Source of the DNA: Alitta virens
Taxonomy: Eukaryota > Annelida > Polychaeta > Phyllodocida > Nereididae
Assembly: GCA_932294295.1 (NCBI GenBank)
Contig: OW028573.1
Location: 54,749,829-54,813,828, forward strand
Reading direction: 5' to 3'
DNA length: 64,000 nt
Part shown: one piece after another, positions 1 through 11,300 of the stretch
Position numbering within the stretch: the stretch's first letter is position 1
Layout of the letters: each line of letters opens with the position of its first letter
Translations under genes and position numbers: made by a program
Notes under the pieces: model-generated
Database searches by the model: none
What the model was told of the DNA's origin: nothing
The model's input: the letters and a program-made list of their open reading frames with translations, nothing else

Positions 1-65
1 AGGTACTTGGCATCACTCGGCATCGCTTGGCATTGTCACTCGGCTATGTGAGATAGACCCTTTAT

Positions 66-255
66 GGATGGGGGGCCTAGCTCAGTGGTAGCGTGCTGGG
101 CTTCCACCCACTGCGTCCCGGGTTCAATTCCTGGTCGAGCCTATGTTGGATGGCTGTTTCATCCTTCGTCTCATTGCCCTGGTCCCTACCTGTCCTAATT
201 AGCCCATCAGGTGCAGAAATACAGGACGTAAAGCCCTAATCCACCACCACACCAC
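66..255 (+). mobile_element. tRNA-derived SINE, copy 1 (full length)
   Basis: The head resembles a tRNA gene: an A box (TAGCTCAGTGGTAGCG) near 76 and a B box (GGGTTCAATTCC) near 120. A conserved body follows, ending in GTAAAGCCCTAATC and a CCA-rich tail. A perfect 15-bp target duplication, AGATAGACCCTTTAT, flanks it at 51-65 and 256-270, which is direct evidence of retroposition. Five related copies occur in the window on the minus strand. Transcription by RNA polymerase III from the internal A/B boxes is inferred from the SINE class. Confidence 0.9.
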
Positions 256-567
256 AGATAGACCCTTTATACGTGATAGTGTGAACGTCCCTTAAGAGCC
301 ATACACCAACATGCTGGTCATGAAGGCCGCCAGTTTTTAGCCTTTCATAAGTTGATTTAAAATTGTGCATTTCCGAAAAGATACCACAGATTTACTTTTT
401 TTCCTCCATTGTAATTAACAAATCCGATATTCTTCCCATCATGGGTTTTCTCTGAAATAGTGTAATGAAGTACTCAAATTATTACCACATTTTATTTATA
501 AACGTACACTATCTATTGTTTAAAGATAGCTCATTATAGGGCCCCACAAAAAAAAAATATATATATA

Positions 568-1309
568 CAGGGTGCGGCCTAAAAACTTGCACTGGGCTTC
601 TCCTCTTTCAGGATAGCTCTAGGTTACTCAAATGCTTACGAGGTCTTTTAAAGTTTTGCCACATTTAGTAAGGGGTATAAGCAGTTGGTCATTGTGATAT
701 TTTTGATCTTGTAATGTCAGACAATATTAGTGTCTGAACTATTGAGAGGGCGCATGCTGCAAGGCTTGTTCTGAGAGACACATGTCACTGAAGTAAGAAT
801 TATGTCTGCTTGCATGGTGTCTCTAGTTGCAGAAAAGTTTACAAATTAGAGATTTCCTAGGTAATACACCTCTGAAGCCACAGTAAATAAAATATTTGCA
901 GAGAATCCTCCTTCCGTGTTTTCTATACATGCATATGTATATTATGGTATTAGCTGATAAGAAGGTTGGTTTCAGTTTTGATCCAGCAAGGTCATAAAAT
1001 TAAAACAGAGATATGAATCAACAACTAATCTGGAAAAAATTACATGATTTTCAGGAAGATGGGCTAGTTAATAAGACAGAAAAGACAGAAAATTGATCAG
1101 ACCTGGAGGTGTGATAAGTGTGCATGTGCCATAATTAGATCCATATTATCAATAATTCCTGAGGAAACAAGAAAATATATTAATAAAGATAATTCAGGAC
1201 TATAATTACTTTTGGTGTATGATTGCAGCTGCATGTGTTGATTATCAATTGAGATAATAACAGAAGAGGTAGCAGTAGCTGCCGGTGCAAGTTTTTATGC
1301 CGCACCCTG
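568..1309. mobile_element. Non-autonomous mariner/Tc1-type element
   Basis: The ends are inverted copies of about 25 bp, CAGGGTGCGGCCTAAAAACT against the reverse complement of AGTTTTTATGCCGCACCCTG, and both sit next to TA (566-567 and 1310-1311). CAGGGTG after a TA target is typical of the mariner/Tc1 superfamily. The 742-bp interior has no reading frame that looks like a transposase, so this is a deletion derivative or MITE. Confidence 0.75.
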
Positions 1310-1781
1310 TATATATATATATGGTATTTAGTGTAATCGGAAATGAATTTTATGATGCTGAATGATCTTTAATTCCCAATTTTCCCGTTTTAAGTTTTCA
1401 AGACAAGTTAATTTATTTAATGATTAATAAACAATTGAAAACCAGTACATTTGCATTTCAATGTGACCAAATAAGGAGAAATATGTTATACCATAATTCC
1501 ATTTTTTTTTACACTTCATGTTTACATTATCCGCTTAAGTACAATTGATTTTTGAGCGACGAATGAGCTCACTTAGGCCGGGTCCATGTTTTTTTTTTAA
1601 TTGTATATATTAGGTTCCAATTTAACTGTTAATTACGTTTAACTTAATTCCATTGGCTATCAGCAAGTGAAACTTTATTTGACTGGACCTGGTTGTAACC
1701 AAATTGATGCCTGGTTCCAGTTCAGTGGGCAGCTCATTCACATGTATTTAACTTCCCAATTAAACCAACTGATTTGCCTAC
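1310..1781. other. AT-rich intergenic stretch
   Basis: No gene, RNA or repeat end was recognised here beyond short A and T runs. Confidence 0.5.
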
Positions 1782-2163
1782 CACTGTGTGTGTCACCTGT
1801 TAGCCAAGTGACCTAATTATGTACATTAGTTGCTAGTTTACCTAGTTAAACAAAAAGATTGCTTAAACTATTTAGCCGATAGGCTGAGTACAGACTTAAG
1901 AAATGTTCTCTTAAAAATACAAGAGAAATAGATTAATATTCTTTTACTTTAGGCAGTTTTTCTGAATTGCCTGCTTGTCAGAACATGAATTGCGTAAACT
2001 CAGCACATGAATATCTAATTATTCTGTAATTTCATTGTTAGACCTTTTATACCATAAGCCAGCCTATAGACTATAAGTTAAATTGAATAATTTACTTTAG
2101 ATGAGTAAACAAGCAAAACATGTACATAATTAGGTTGCTGGGCTGTGAGGTCGACACACAGTG
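1782..2163. mobile_element. MITE family B, copy 1
   Basis: Imperfect terminal inverted repeats of about 45 bp start CACTGTGTG at 1782 and end CACACAGTG at 2163; both carry CCTAATTATGTAC at their inner end. Related copies lie at about 12984-13339 and 31723-32115 in the opposite orientation. It directly abuts a MITE of family A on the right. No coding capacity is visible. Confidence 0.7.
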
Positions 2164-2166
2164 CTA

Positions 2167-2500
2167 CAGTTAGTTTCTTAAAATATAGATTGACAGATGT
2201 AGCGACCTATTTCTGGCTGTAGCTATAACTGGCTAAAACTCGCCGCTCCTGTCTTCTCCTAGCTTCTAGTCGTCTTACACTTATAACCACTGAAAAAATA
2301 TAAACCTTGGTTAATGTAAGAAATTAATATAATATATCAAATATATATGTACAATAGACATGTATATTTTCAACAACAAAAAAAAAACATGCATTTCTCT
2401 TAACTTCTGTACCAAATGGTGCTGCATACATGTACTTTTAGATCTGGCTTTGAGTAGCCAGCTATAGCTAGACAGTTCCATTTAAAGGCAGTAGACTACC
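2167..2500. mobile_element. MITE family A, copy 1 (right end lost)
   Basis: It starts CAGTTAGTTTCTTAAAA after a TA and shares the internal landmarks of the family (GGCTGTAGCTATAACTGGC; TTTTAGATCTGGCTTTGAGTAGCC). The canonical right TIR (ATGAAACTAACTG) is not found, so the end point is approximate. Confidence 0.65.
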
Positions 2501-4526
2501 TAATATGTCCATTGTTCTGGTCAATGACATAAGAAGAATAAAGGGATAATGTTTGGAATTGTACAAGCTCTTCCAAATAAGGAACACGTTCCTTTTAAAT
2601 GCAATCATTTCATATATTGGTGTCTGTTACCATTTATAGCCTATAACAATAGAAATGCGGCACACGCACAAATTTTCAATAGAATATGGACTCGACAGAT
2701 CACTGGCACCCGCTTCCTGTTATTCTGCTTAATACAATGCTTATCATCAAAGACCATTGGAGGCACCATTGTTACTATTGGTAAATGGATGAGGAATTGT
2801 ATAAGGAATCTTATACCTGTAGACTAGATTTTCTTCATTTCATTTCCTGATAAACAAAAACTGTAGAAACTTGTAGAAACTTGCGCTATTGTTGCTGCAC
2901 TGACAAAAACGTGCAATGTTACTGATATTCAGTAATGGCAACTTGACGGAAGTTATAGACATTTCCACCAGACGACCACAAAATTGCTGAGTACCGCTGA
3001 GTGCCTAGATTCTGGTCTGGAAAGCTTACAGGCATTCCATTCCCATTCATGAGATTGTAACTCTTAAGTTAAGTCGTACTAATTGTTTGAGACACGTGGT
3101 GCAGCTACACAGCAAACCGTCAGTGAATCAATACGGAACAAACGCATTACCTTGCAGCTCACTGAAGCTACATTTGTAGCTACCACAAGGGGGCAAAGTC
3201 ATCGACTGAATCAAGACATACATTCAGTGCCCTCTGTTGGTTATGTCATTCAAGTAAAATCATGAAAATCGATATAACACAATAATGTACAATTTCGACC
3301 CTTTATTCAGAACCATAGCCAAAGAAACATTATTTTTCAAAACATTTCATGCATTTATATTCACTTTTTCATATCCAATCTTTATTTTGGAATTAACAAG
3401 AGAATATTTTTAAAGTATACATGTGTTCTATCATTGGGATAATATGCAGGACAGAGGGATTGTCGGAAAATAGATTGATGGTCAAAGGCAGTTTAATTAA
3501 ATGTTTAATTATATAGAAGTAAAAAAAAAAAAAAAAAAAATAGGGAATGATTTTTTTTTTCCTTTTTTTGAGCTGTGAAGATAAAAAATTAATGTGAATT
3601 GTTTCCCTGGTGTTACTGGTGTTATTTACTAATAAAATATTAAGCCCATTTTCTGACAATCTCTCTTGAAAACCTAAACCACTATGCTACTTACAAATAA
3701 AACTGAAAGACACCTGATGGAATAAAATATTGTACTGAGCTAAATTACCATATATGAGGACATATCATGTCTGTACCCAATAACCAAATTACTAAGTGTT
3801 TGTCACATCCTATTTATAGTTATTATGACTTTTTGTATAGCAGATTATTTGACAAAAAGAAAGAAAAAAGAAAGAAATACACATTTGGACTAAGAAAACA
3901 AGATGTCTTTTACGACTACGATTTTCAATTAAGCTGACTGTTCTTTCCTCACAAAAGTTTAAGTTCTAAAGTAAGAGGCTGCTGTTAGTTTGTTTCTTTT
4001 TCGAATATCTTTCAATGTTTGTTTTTGTTGGAAGCCCCAAATTGTATTACTGTTAGAATCACCAATTAGCCTGTGTGGACGGGGGCTTTCTCTGTTGAAT
4101 TTTCCTTTCGGAAACCTGACTGAAAGTTTGTAAACAATGGTGACGTAAACTATTCAATTAAATTACCCCATGGTCACTACAGCGGTAAATAAAAAGAAAT
4201 GAAAATGATTTTGCACCGAGTCAAATTTATTTGCTACAGTGGACAGAGGATAATTTAAATGATATCCATCAGGGGCCTGGTTTCAAGGGGGATAGGGACA
4301 TGTAAGCCCACAATTTTGGATGGGAGGTATATGTAATATTTTTAGTTTTCGTTGAATAATATCAGTTCCATTCTGGATCATCTTAAACAGCTGTTTTTCC
4401 ACAGGACTAATGATTTATCTCCAACTCGAAAATGCATGCAGCAGCTGTCGCAGCAGCAGAGCCACTCTATATAGGTGCTATCTCCTCTTCAGAGCAAACC
4501 AGGCCCCTGGTCCCAATTAGAAGGTA
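2501..4526. other. Intergenic / 3' flank of the secreted-protein gene
   Basis: No coding exon was recognised. There is an A-run at about 3523-3540. A minus-strand AATAAA polyadenylation signal (plus TTTATT, 4226-4231) lies about 690 nt beyond the stop codon of the gene ending at 4912 and could be its poly(A) site; this is inferred from position only. Confidence 0.4.
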
Positions 4527-4797
4527 CAGTTAGTTTCATAAAAACGGTTGACTCTAGACGGCTGTAGCGACCTGTACCTGACTGTGATCTAAACATGCTA
4601 AAGCCAGCTGCTTCTGTCCACTTTTATAGCTAACAGTCGGCATACATTTATCACCAGAAAAGTGTAAACATTGGCGAATGTAAGAAATTAATGTAATATA
4701 TCATAAATATGTACTTTTAGATCCGGTTTTGAGTAGCCAGCAATAACAACTTTGTCTAGGTTCAATTTGACGGGCCATTTTTTAATGAAACTAACTG
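4527..4797. mobile_element. MITE family A, copy 2
   Basis: It has clear terminal inverted repeats, CAGTTAGTTTCATAAAA at 4527 and TTTTAATGAAACTAACTG ending at 4797. A TA precedes the left end; the right flank is TG, probably a mutated TA. It lies in the likely 3' UTR or 3' flank of the secreted-protein gene. Confidence 0.8.
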
Positions 4798-4911
4798 TGT
4801 GCACTGAAAATGATAACATAAACATGCCAGTTTGACCAAGCAGTTTATGTTCGAACTACTTAGCTGCAAGGTAGTTAGCTAGTGTCCTAAGAAAACAATA
4901 ATAATTTTAAT

Positions 4912-5285
4912 TCAAAACCATGGTCCGTATGGATTGCCTATCAATTTAATACAAACTCCATAAACCCCAGTTCCAGCTTTGGCCCAAGAAACTGGATCAG
5001 CAGGATCCCTATTGATTCCTATTGCCAAACCATGCTCCAGGGTGAAAAGCTGGTTGTCGTGAAACTCCACCTGAGTGCCCTTGATGTGGGGCATAGTATC
5101 AAGCAAGACCTTATCCTTCGAGATTGTACAATCAAAAATAGTGGCATCTTCCGTAAAATAATCGGCTATGAAGTCCAGAGGCACCGGAGGTCGAACCACT
5201 GGCTTGTGGAGAATCTCCTCGTAGACAATGAGCTGCTTGTGCCAACTGTGCACTTCGGCTGCAGATCCATTTGCTGGGGGAGGAA
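4912..5285 (-). CDS. Secreted-protein gene, terminal coding exon
   Basis: The exon follows the acceptor gtgaatttgcag and enters in phase 1, giving VPPPANGSAAEVHSW and ending with stop TGA. It encodes 124 residues including LDFIADYFTEDATIFDC and PADPVSWAKAGTGVYGVC. The open frame runs further upstream to 5373, but that extension lies in a MITE and the intron and is not coding. Confidence 0.7.
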
Positions 5286-8200
5286 CTGCAAATTCACGAA
5301 GGCAAGTACAGTTAATTTCATAAAATATGGTCGACTCGAGACAGCTGTAGCAACCTATTCCTGGCTGTAACAATAATTAGCTGAAGCCAGCCGCTTGTCT
5401 TTACCTACCACCACTAAAAAACTATAAACCTTGGTAATTGTAAGAAATATATCTAATATATCATGCATATGTTTTTGCAATTGGTATGCGTCTTTTCAAC
5501 AAGAAATGTCAAATATGAGTAACTCTCGAATGGTGCTGCATGTACTTTTAGATCCGGGCTTGAGTAGCCAGGTATAGCCAGAAAGTTTCGTTTGGTAGAA
5601 GGTAGCAATGTATAGCAGAAGTTGTTTAGCTTTGTCTAGGTTCAATTTGACAGGCCGTTTTAAATGAAGCTAACTGTATTTTATATTTACTAAAAAAATA
5701 GAAAAAAAAAAGAATCTGATGTACCTTTAGCCTTACAGCAAGTGTATTCAAAAGCATAACTTCACTAGTCATGTTTGACATCCAGAATGTCATAATATTA
5801 ATGTAAAACAGTGGTTCAAAAATCAAATCTTAGCACACTAGTTTCATTATCACAAGTTCTTTTCATATACACTGATTATAGTATTGTACAAAGATAACGT
5901 GCCAAGGGCACCTAATGCGGTTGTGCCGAGGCAGTACCCCCCTCCCCCCGTAATTAATATTAGTGTATGCAGAACAACCAGTCAAATATCTGTTAATTGT
6001 TCAGTGTATTTATAAATAATTTATTTGGTTTAACAAAAGATAAGCACAAAATGTAAGACTATTGACACAAAAAATACCAGGAAATTTTTTTTTTAATGAG
6101 TATAAAATCCAACTGCCATATTATTATTAGATACTATGCATAATAAATGTCTTATTGTATTATAATAAAAGGCAGTATATTACAGCTAATTAAAATTCTC
6201 ACTGAGCTATCCCAATTGCCATCAAACAATGTGTAAAATTATAACCATCCAATTGCGATTCAGTAAAATATACTCAAGTAATTGTTTAATTGTCAGTTGA
6301 TCTGACCCATTAATAATTTGCAATATTTTAGAAATTGAAATTAATTGAATAAGTCAATTAAATTTTTAATTGCTACGTGAAACATTGAAATTTATAGGAT
6401 TTAGCTAGAAATTAAAGTTTTTGGTTCCAGTGCTTTACTTGGCACAGAAAAAACATGCATTTTTTGTAGTTAATACCATGAAACACCAAATTGATATGAC
6501 TTAGCATTAAAATACCTAAAGCAACATTTCTCTCGTTCTCAGCTATCAGAATCTGTTAAAATTTGAAAAAATTGTAACTAGAAGGAAAGTAATGGTAGTT
6601 TCATGTCTAGGCCTATTTAAATTAAACCGACGTAGGTAGGGCAGTTGTACGGCCCTGCGGATGGGGGAGGAAGGGCTGGCCAGCAGGTTGGTGGCTGATC
6701 CGTGAGTGTTGACGAGATTACTAATTAATGAGGACAACTTCACATTTTTGGGGACAAGTTCAGCAAATGATGACTTTGACTGTTGACATGATCAGCTCCC
6801 ATACACGGCGATCTTTACCAGCGAGTAAATGACCCTTTCACTAGCTTAGTACTTATTCACAATCCCAATCATGCATATAGTATTATCTATAAAATTTATT
6901 TAGACTGGCCATTTCCATATATATATTACATGTGGGCGTTTCTGTTTGTGGCTGTTTTGAGTCTAATCTGTGAGACTTCTACACTATGAACCTCGTCCGA
7001 CGTTTTGCGTTTCCTTATTTCGAAGAATCTAGACGATATAATTTAACACAATTTTTAGCATTTTTTTCTGAATTTCCATTATTTTGTAATTAGCATGAAA
7101 TGTATATCAAAATGAAGTTTTAAAAGTGAAAATACTATAATTCATGTTATTGATACAATTTCATTCATGTAAGGTACATAGTGTCTTTTATATGGAGGTT
7201 TGAAAAATTAGGAATTTTCCCTACTTTGCCCTATTTTAAAATTCTATAGTATTTATGGCCATGAGACCCCCACTACACTATTTAAGACATATTATGACAA
7301 AGTTTTAAGCATGTAGGTGGAGTAGTGTCAGAGTTCTGCTCCAGATAAAAAAAAAGTTTTTCTATTTTTTCTAAATTTTGTAAAACATAGCCAACATATG
7401 TCAATCAAAAGGCACCAACACTAGGCCATATAGAGTATTACTATACAAAATTTCATAAGGGTGAGTGCATTAGAGTTCTGCTCCGGAAACGAAAGTGTCA
7501 CGCCCGGCCGCCCGCCCGAGCGTCCGCCCGTCAGACAGACATTGATGATAACAAAAACCCTTTTCACACTTCGTTCGCTGAGGTTTAAAAAAAGATAATT
7601 TTCAGAAATAGTGTTAACCGTGACCCATCACGACCTAAAATTCAGGTAGACTAATCATAGTGTTCTGATAAGACAAATGACTGTGATCAAGTTGGATTAA
7701 ATCAGCAATGGTATTGTGGGAATAAAACGTTAAGCTAGTCTTTTGATATGCAACGTTATGACGAGGAATGATGGTGTATGAGGTCGTGCTTGGTATGTTA
7801 TTTGATCTACAAGCAATGGCGGGAAAATATTTTTCAAATCTCTGAAAACTATAGTTAAACGGCTGCGGCCGCTGGCAGGCACAACCGTAAAAACGAATGC
7901 AGAACCCCTGATGCTAAAAGACATTCAGATTACAGACCCCTCTGATGCTATTGGTACTTGCCTTCTTGGTATTTCATTGTGTCACTTATGCCAAATGCCC
8001 ATCCTTTAAGATCCTTTGTGGCAAGGAAGATGCGGATTGCGTCCACGCCTCCTATTGGTTCAACAACAAGAACTCCTCTTCTCTCACCGGACTTCCCCTT
8101 GGTCAGATCTGCCTTCCAACTGATGGTTCCCAGGTCCCCATAATAACTCCATTGCTGGAAATCGTCCTCACATAATCCCTGGTAGAAGTCGCACTCTAGA

Positions 8201-8352
8201 CAAATGCATCAAACATTTTCAGAATCATAAATAATATAAAATTACCCTGTCCTACCTTTAGTCTAAAAACATTCCTTAAACAGAGGGACGAATTGACCAT
8301 CAAACAAGTGTGGAATTCCTAAAACAGATTAAAGAGAGCAAAAACTATGCAA

Positions 8353-8391
<39 letters not shown>

Positions 8392-11300
8392 TGAAATACA
8401 ATACAAAGGTAAAATACAAATTTTCTTTTCCTTTGAAGGTACCATCATAATTATGAGTATTTTCAACTGGGTATGTTGCTGTTTTAAATATTTCCAGTAA
8501 AATTATACTCATTATGCTTTCAATGAACTCTTCAAAAGCCATCACAACAGCTCAAGCAGGAGAAACAACTAACTGATACATTTCAACAAATTTCTTGACC
8601 AACCTTCAGTGACCTTGGCCTATTTTCAGTCATAGAGTTATATATGTGGCATTTCACCATGAAATATTGGTTTTAGCTTATACCATGCTATAGTGAACCA
8701 CATAAACGTATCCAACCCCCCCCCCCCCCCGAAATCAAATGTAAATCGACCTTGAAGGTAATATTTAAGGTCATTTTGACAATACCTGGGATTTGAGCTT
8801 TTGACCTGAAATTTGTTTTGTTACTGAAAGACATCGATCTGTACTATATGGATATGTAATCATTTTTTACTCATCTTTAATTGTCTTTTTTTAATTCATA
8901 AATATAGACAACCAGAGTTTGATTAAAAAAAAAAACAATTAAAAATGTCAATTTTTAATGAAACAATTAATATTTATTTCTGACAAATGCAAAAGAATTG
9001 TTGACTCCCACACAATTCACTATGAGCTTTCAGAATCTGCTGTCAATTATGAACTTAGAACGAGATGTTTAGCTCAATTTCAAGTTCAAGATCAACCCTT
9101 TCATTAAAGTGAGAATTTGTTTATTAATTAATTTCATATGGAAAGAACGCTTCGACTTGACTCCCATCATTTAAACTCTTATTATGGAAATAAAGCTTTG
9201 ATTTCCAAGTAATTCAAATGAATGTGTATCTTATCTTGTCCGACAAACGTGCTGTCACCAGTTCATACATCATGGAGTGAAAGTCACAGAGTAAATTACA
9301 CATATTTCTACAGTCTTCTATCATTACTTTCCATTGTTATTATTCTGGATTTTTATATTATTGGTAAGTTACCAGAATAACATTGACATATAATGATTTT
9401 TTTTTTTCACCGGTAATAAAATAAACCCCTTTTTAAAATAGGTGAAGCCTAGTAACTGTTTTACAGGTACATATATCTAGGTGCATTTAATATTTGTTGG
9501 GATGAAATCATTGACAAGTGTCAAAATTTCTACAATTAGATATATTAATGGATGACATTTGTTTGTTTTGGTAGAGCATATGCAATTAGCACTTTCCATA
9601 ATGAAGTACAAGAGAGCATCATCATCCTGGCCGACATTCATATGAAATTAATAATATATTTTAACACATTATCAAGAGCAAGTGCATGGACAAGATGATA
9701 AATACATCAGTTGTGCAAATACTCTGATCAAAAGAAACATGTTTTTGTCAGCCCCTTTCCTGAAACTAAAACAAAATTGATACCCATAACCCATTAGATT
9801 ATACATAAGATAACCACACACCTTCAAAGAACGATCAAAAGGCAGGTCTGTCTCATCTGCTCCAATATATCCTTTCTTACACCCACTGCCTGATTCTGAA
9901 ATTCCCCTTTTCCCATTGATTTAAGAAATGTAACTACAGAAAGAAAAAGAAACGCAGCGATATATAAAACATAAAAACATAATTATCTTAGAGATGGCCA
10001 AGAATTCCATTGTAACCTATCACTATGTATAAACTGCTCAAAACACACTGTTTGGATGCCAATTTTCTTGTCTCCAACGAGGACGCTTCAGAACAAAAAA
10101 GGTTTATCTTCAGCGGTCAGTGGGTTTTAGGATAATGGCCACATACTCTGCTCTTCAGTTTTGCTGTTATTTTCCTACTCATCGGTACTCTGGTGCTTTT
10201 GCTCATGGTGTGGACGGGTGACAACTGATGTCCTTCAGAAAGACAATCGCCTCCGATCTTAATCATGTAATAATGGGGTTAGGGATTCTTTGTCGCCACA
10301 TATAGAATTTACTCCACTTTTGTCGTATCAATGTCCCATACATCCCATCATTGCTCGGGCATGATAGGAGGATTTTAAGTGGTAAAATAACAACAAAAAA
10401 ACAGAAGGTAACGAAATGTGAACATCCAAGAAACGAGCACTGTAATGTTCTGGGCCTATTCTTGATATATGGAGCCCCTAAGCTTTGGAGCCCCAAAGTA
10501 GACAGGCAAAAAAAAAGAAAGCGCTGCTACGCAGCAAACCTCAGCGAAGGTGCATCGAAATTATTGCACGAATGAACCAGGTAAATTGCCTGTATGATAT
10601 ATTATAATATGCTGTATACATAGATAAATATTTATTAAATCAACAGTTCACTAGGCTGCTTCTGAAAAAAAACCTATTTTTAGAACTACTCCTAAGCTGG
10701 GGTGGAGTTAATAAGACAGCTGTACTCTCCCCCAAAGCACGGGAATATGCTTATACCTCTTTATGTTGCTAATTTATGAAAATATCAACAATTACAACTT
10801 TTAACGTAGGCTGCAGGGCCAAAACATTTCCTGCTGAAAAAACCCAGTCGCAGAAAATCAATGTTGTTCAAAAAGACTTTTTTTTTTTTCAAGCCAGCAG
10901 ACTCTAAACTCTATAACATATCTTAAAAGACGAATGGATGTGGGGTACATTTAAATCTTATAACTCTTTAACCTTGCTATATGGCCATGCAAGATGACAT
11001 AATAACACATGTCAACAGCATGTTATTGCATGCCTATATGAAGATTGGGAGCATTTCAGTGGCCAAAAGAGGAAAATATAATCTCTCATTATGTAAGACA
11101 CATTTGATGTCTTAATTATGTACATAGAATATGACAAAAGGGACTAGGATGTCGACAGGTACATACATATTGCACTAAATTGTCTTACTTCATGGATGTA
11201 ATTCTACACTTTATGGGTTAAATGAAAGGAGATGTAGCAAATACATTTTTTTTAATTTTCCCTATTATTATGGAAAATTCTGTAATAAGTGTCAAAATTA

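Noticed and set aside
3393..3659. 88-codon minus frame
   Set aside because: It is made largely of poly-F/K from homopolymer runs.
5032..5370. 112-codon plus-strand frame
   Set aside because: It lies opposite the well-supported terminal exon of the secreted-protein gene and a MITE; its sequence shows no family traits.
7945..8175. 76-codon plus-strand frame with a hydrophobic start
   Set aside because: It is the antisense of exon 4, which has phase-matched splice sites on the minus strand.
8197..8200. First AG of the tctagag acceptor for exon 4
   Set aside because: In phase 0 it leads to a stop after about 30 codons; the second AG keeps the frame open.
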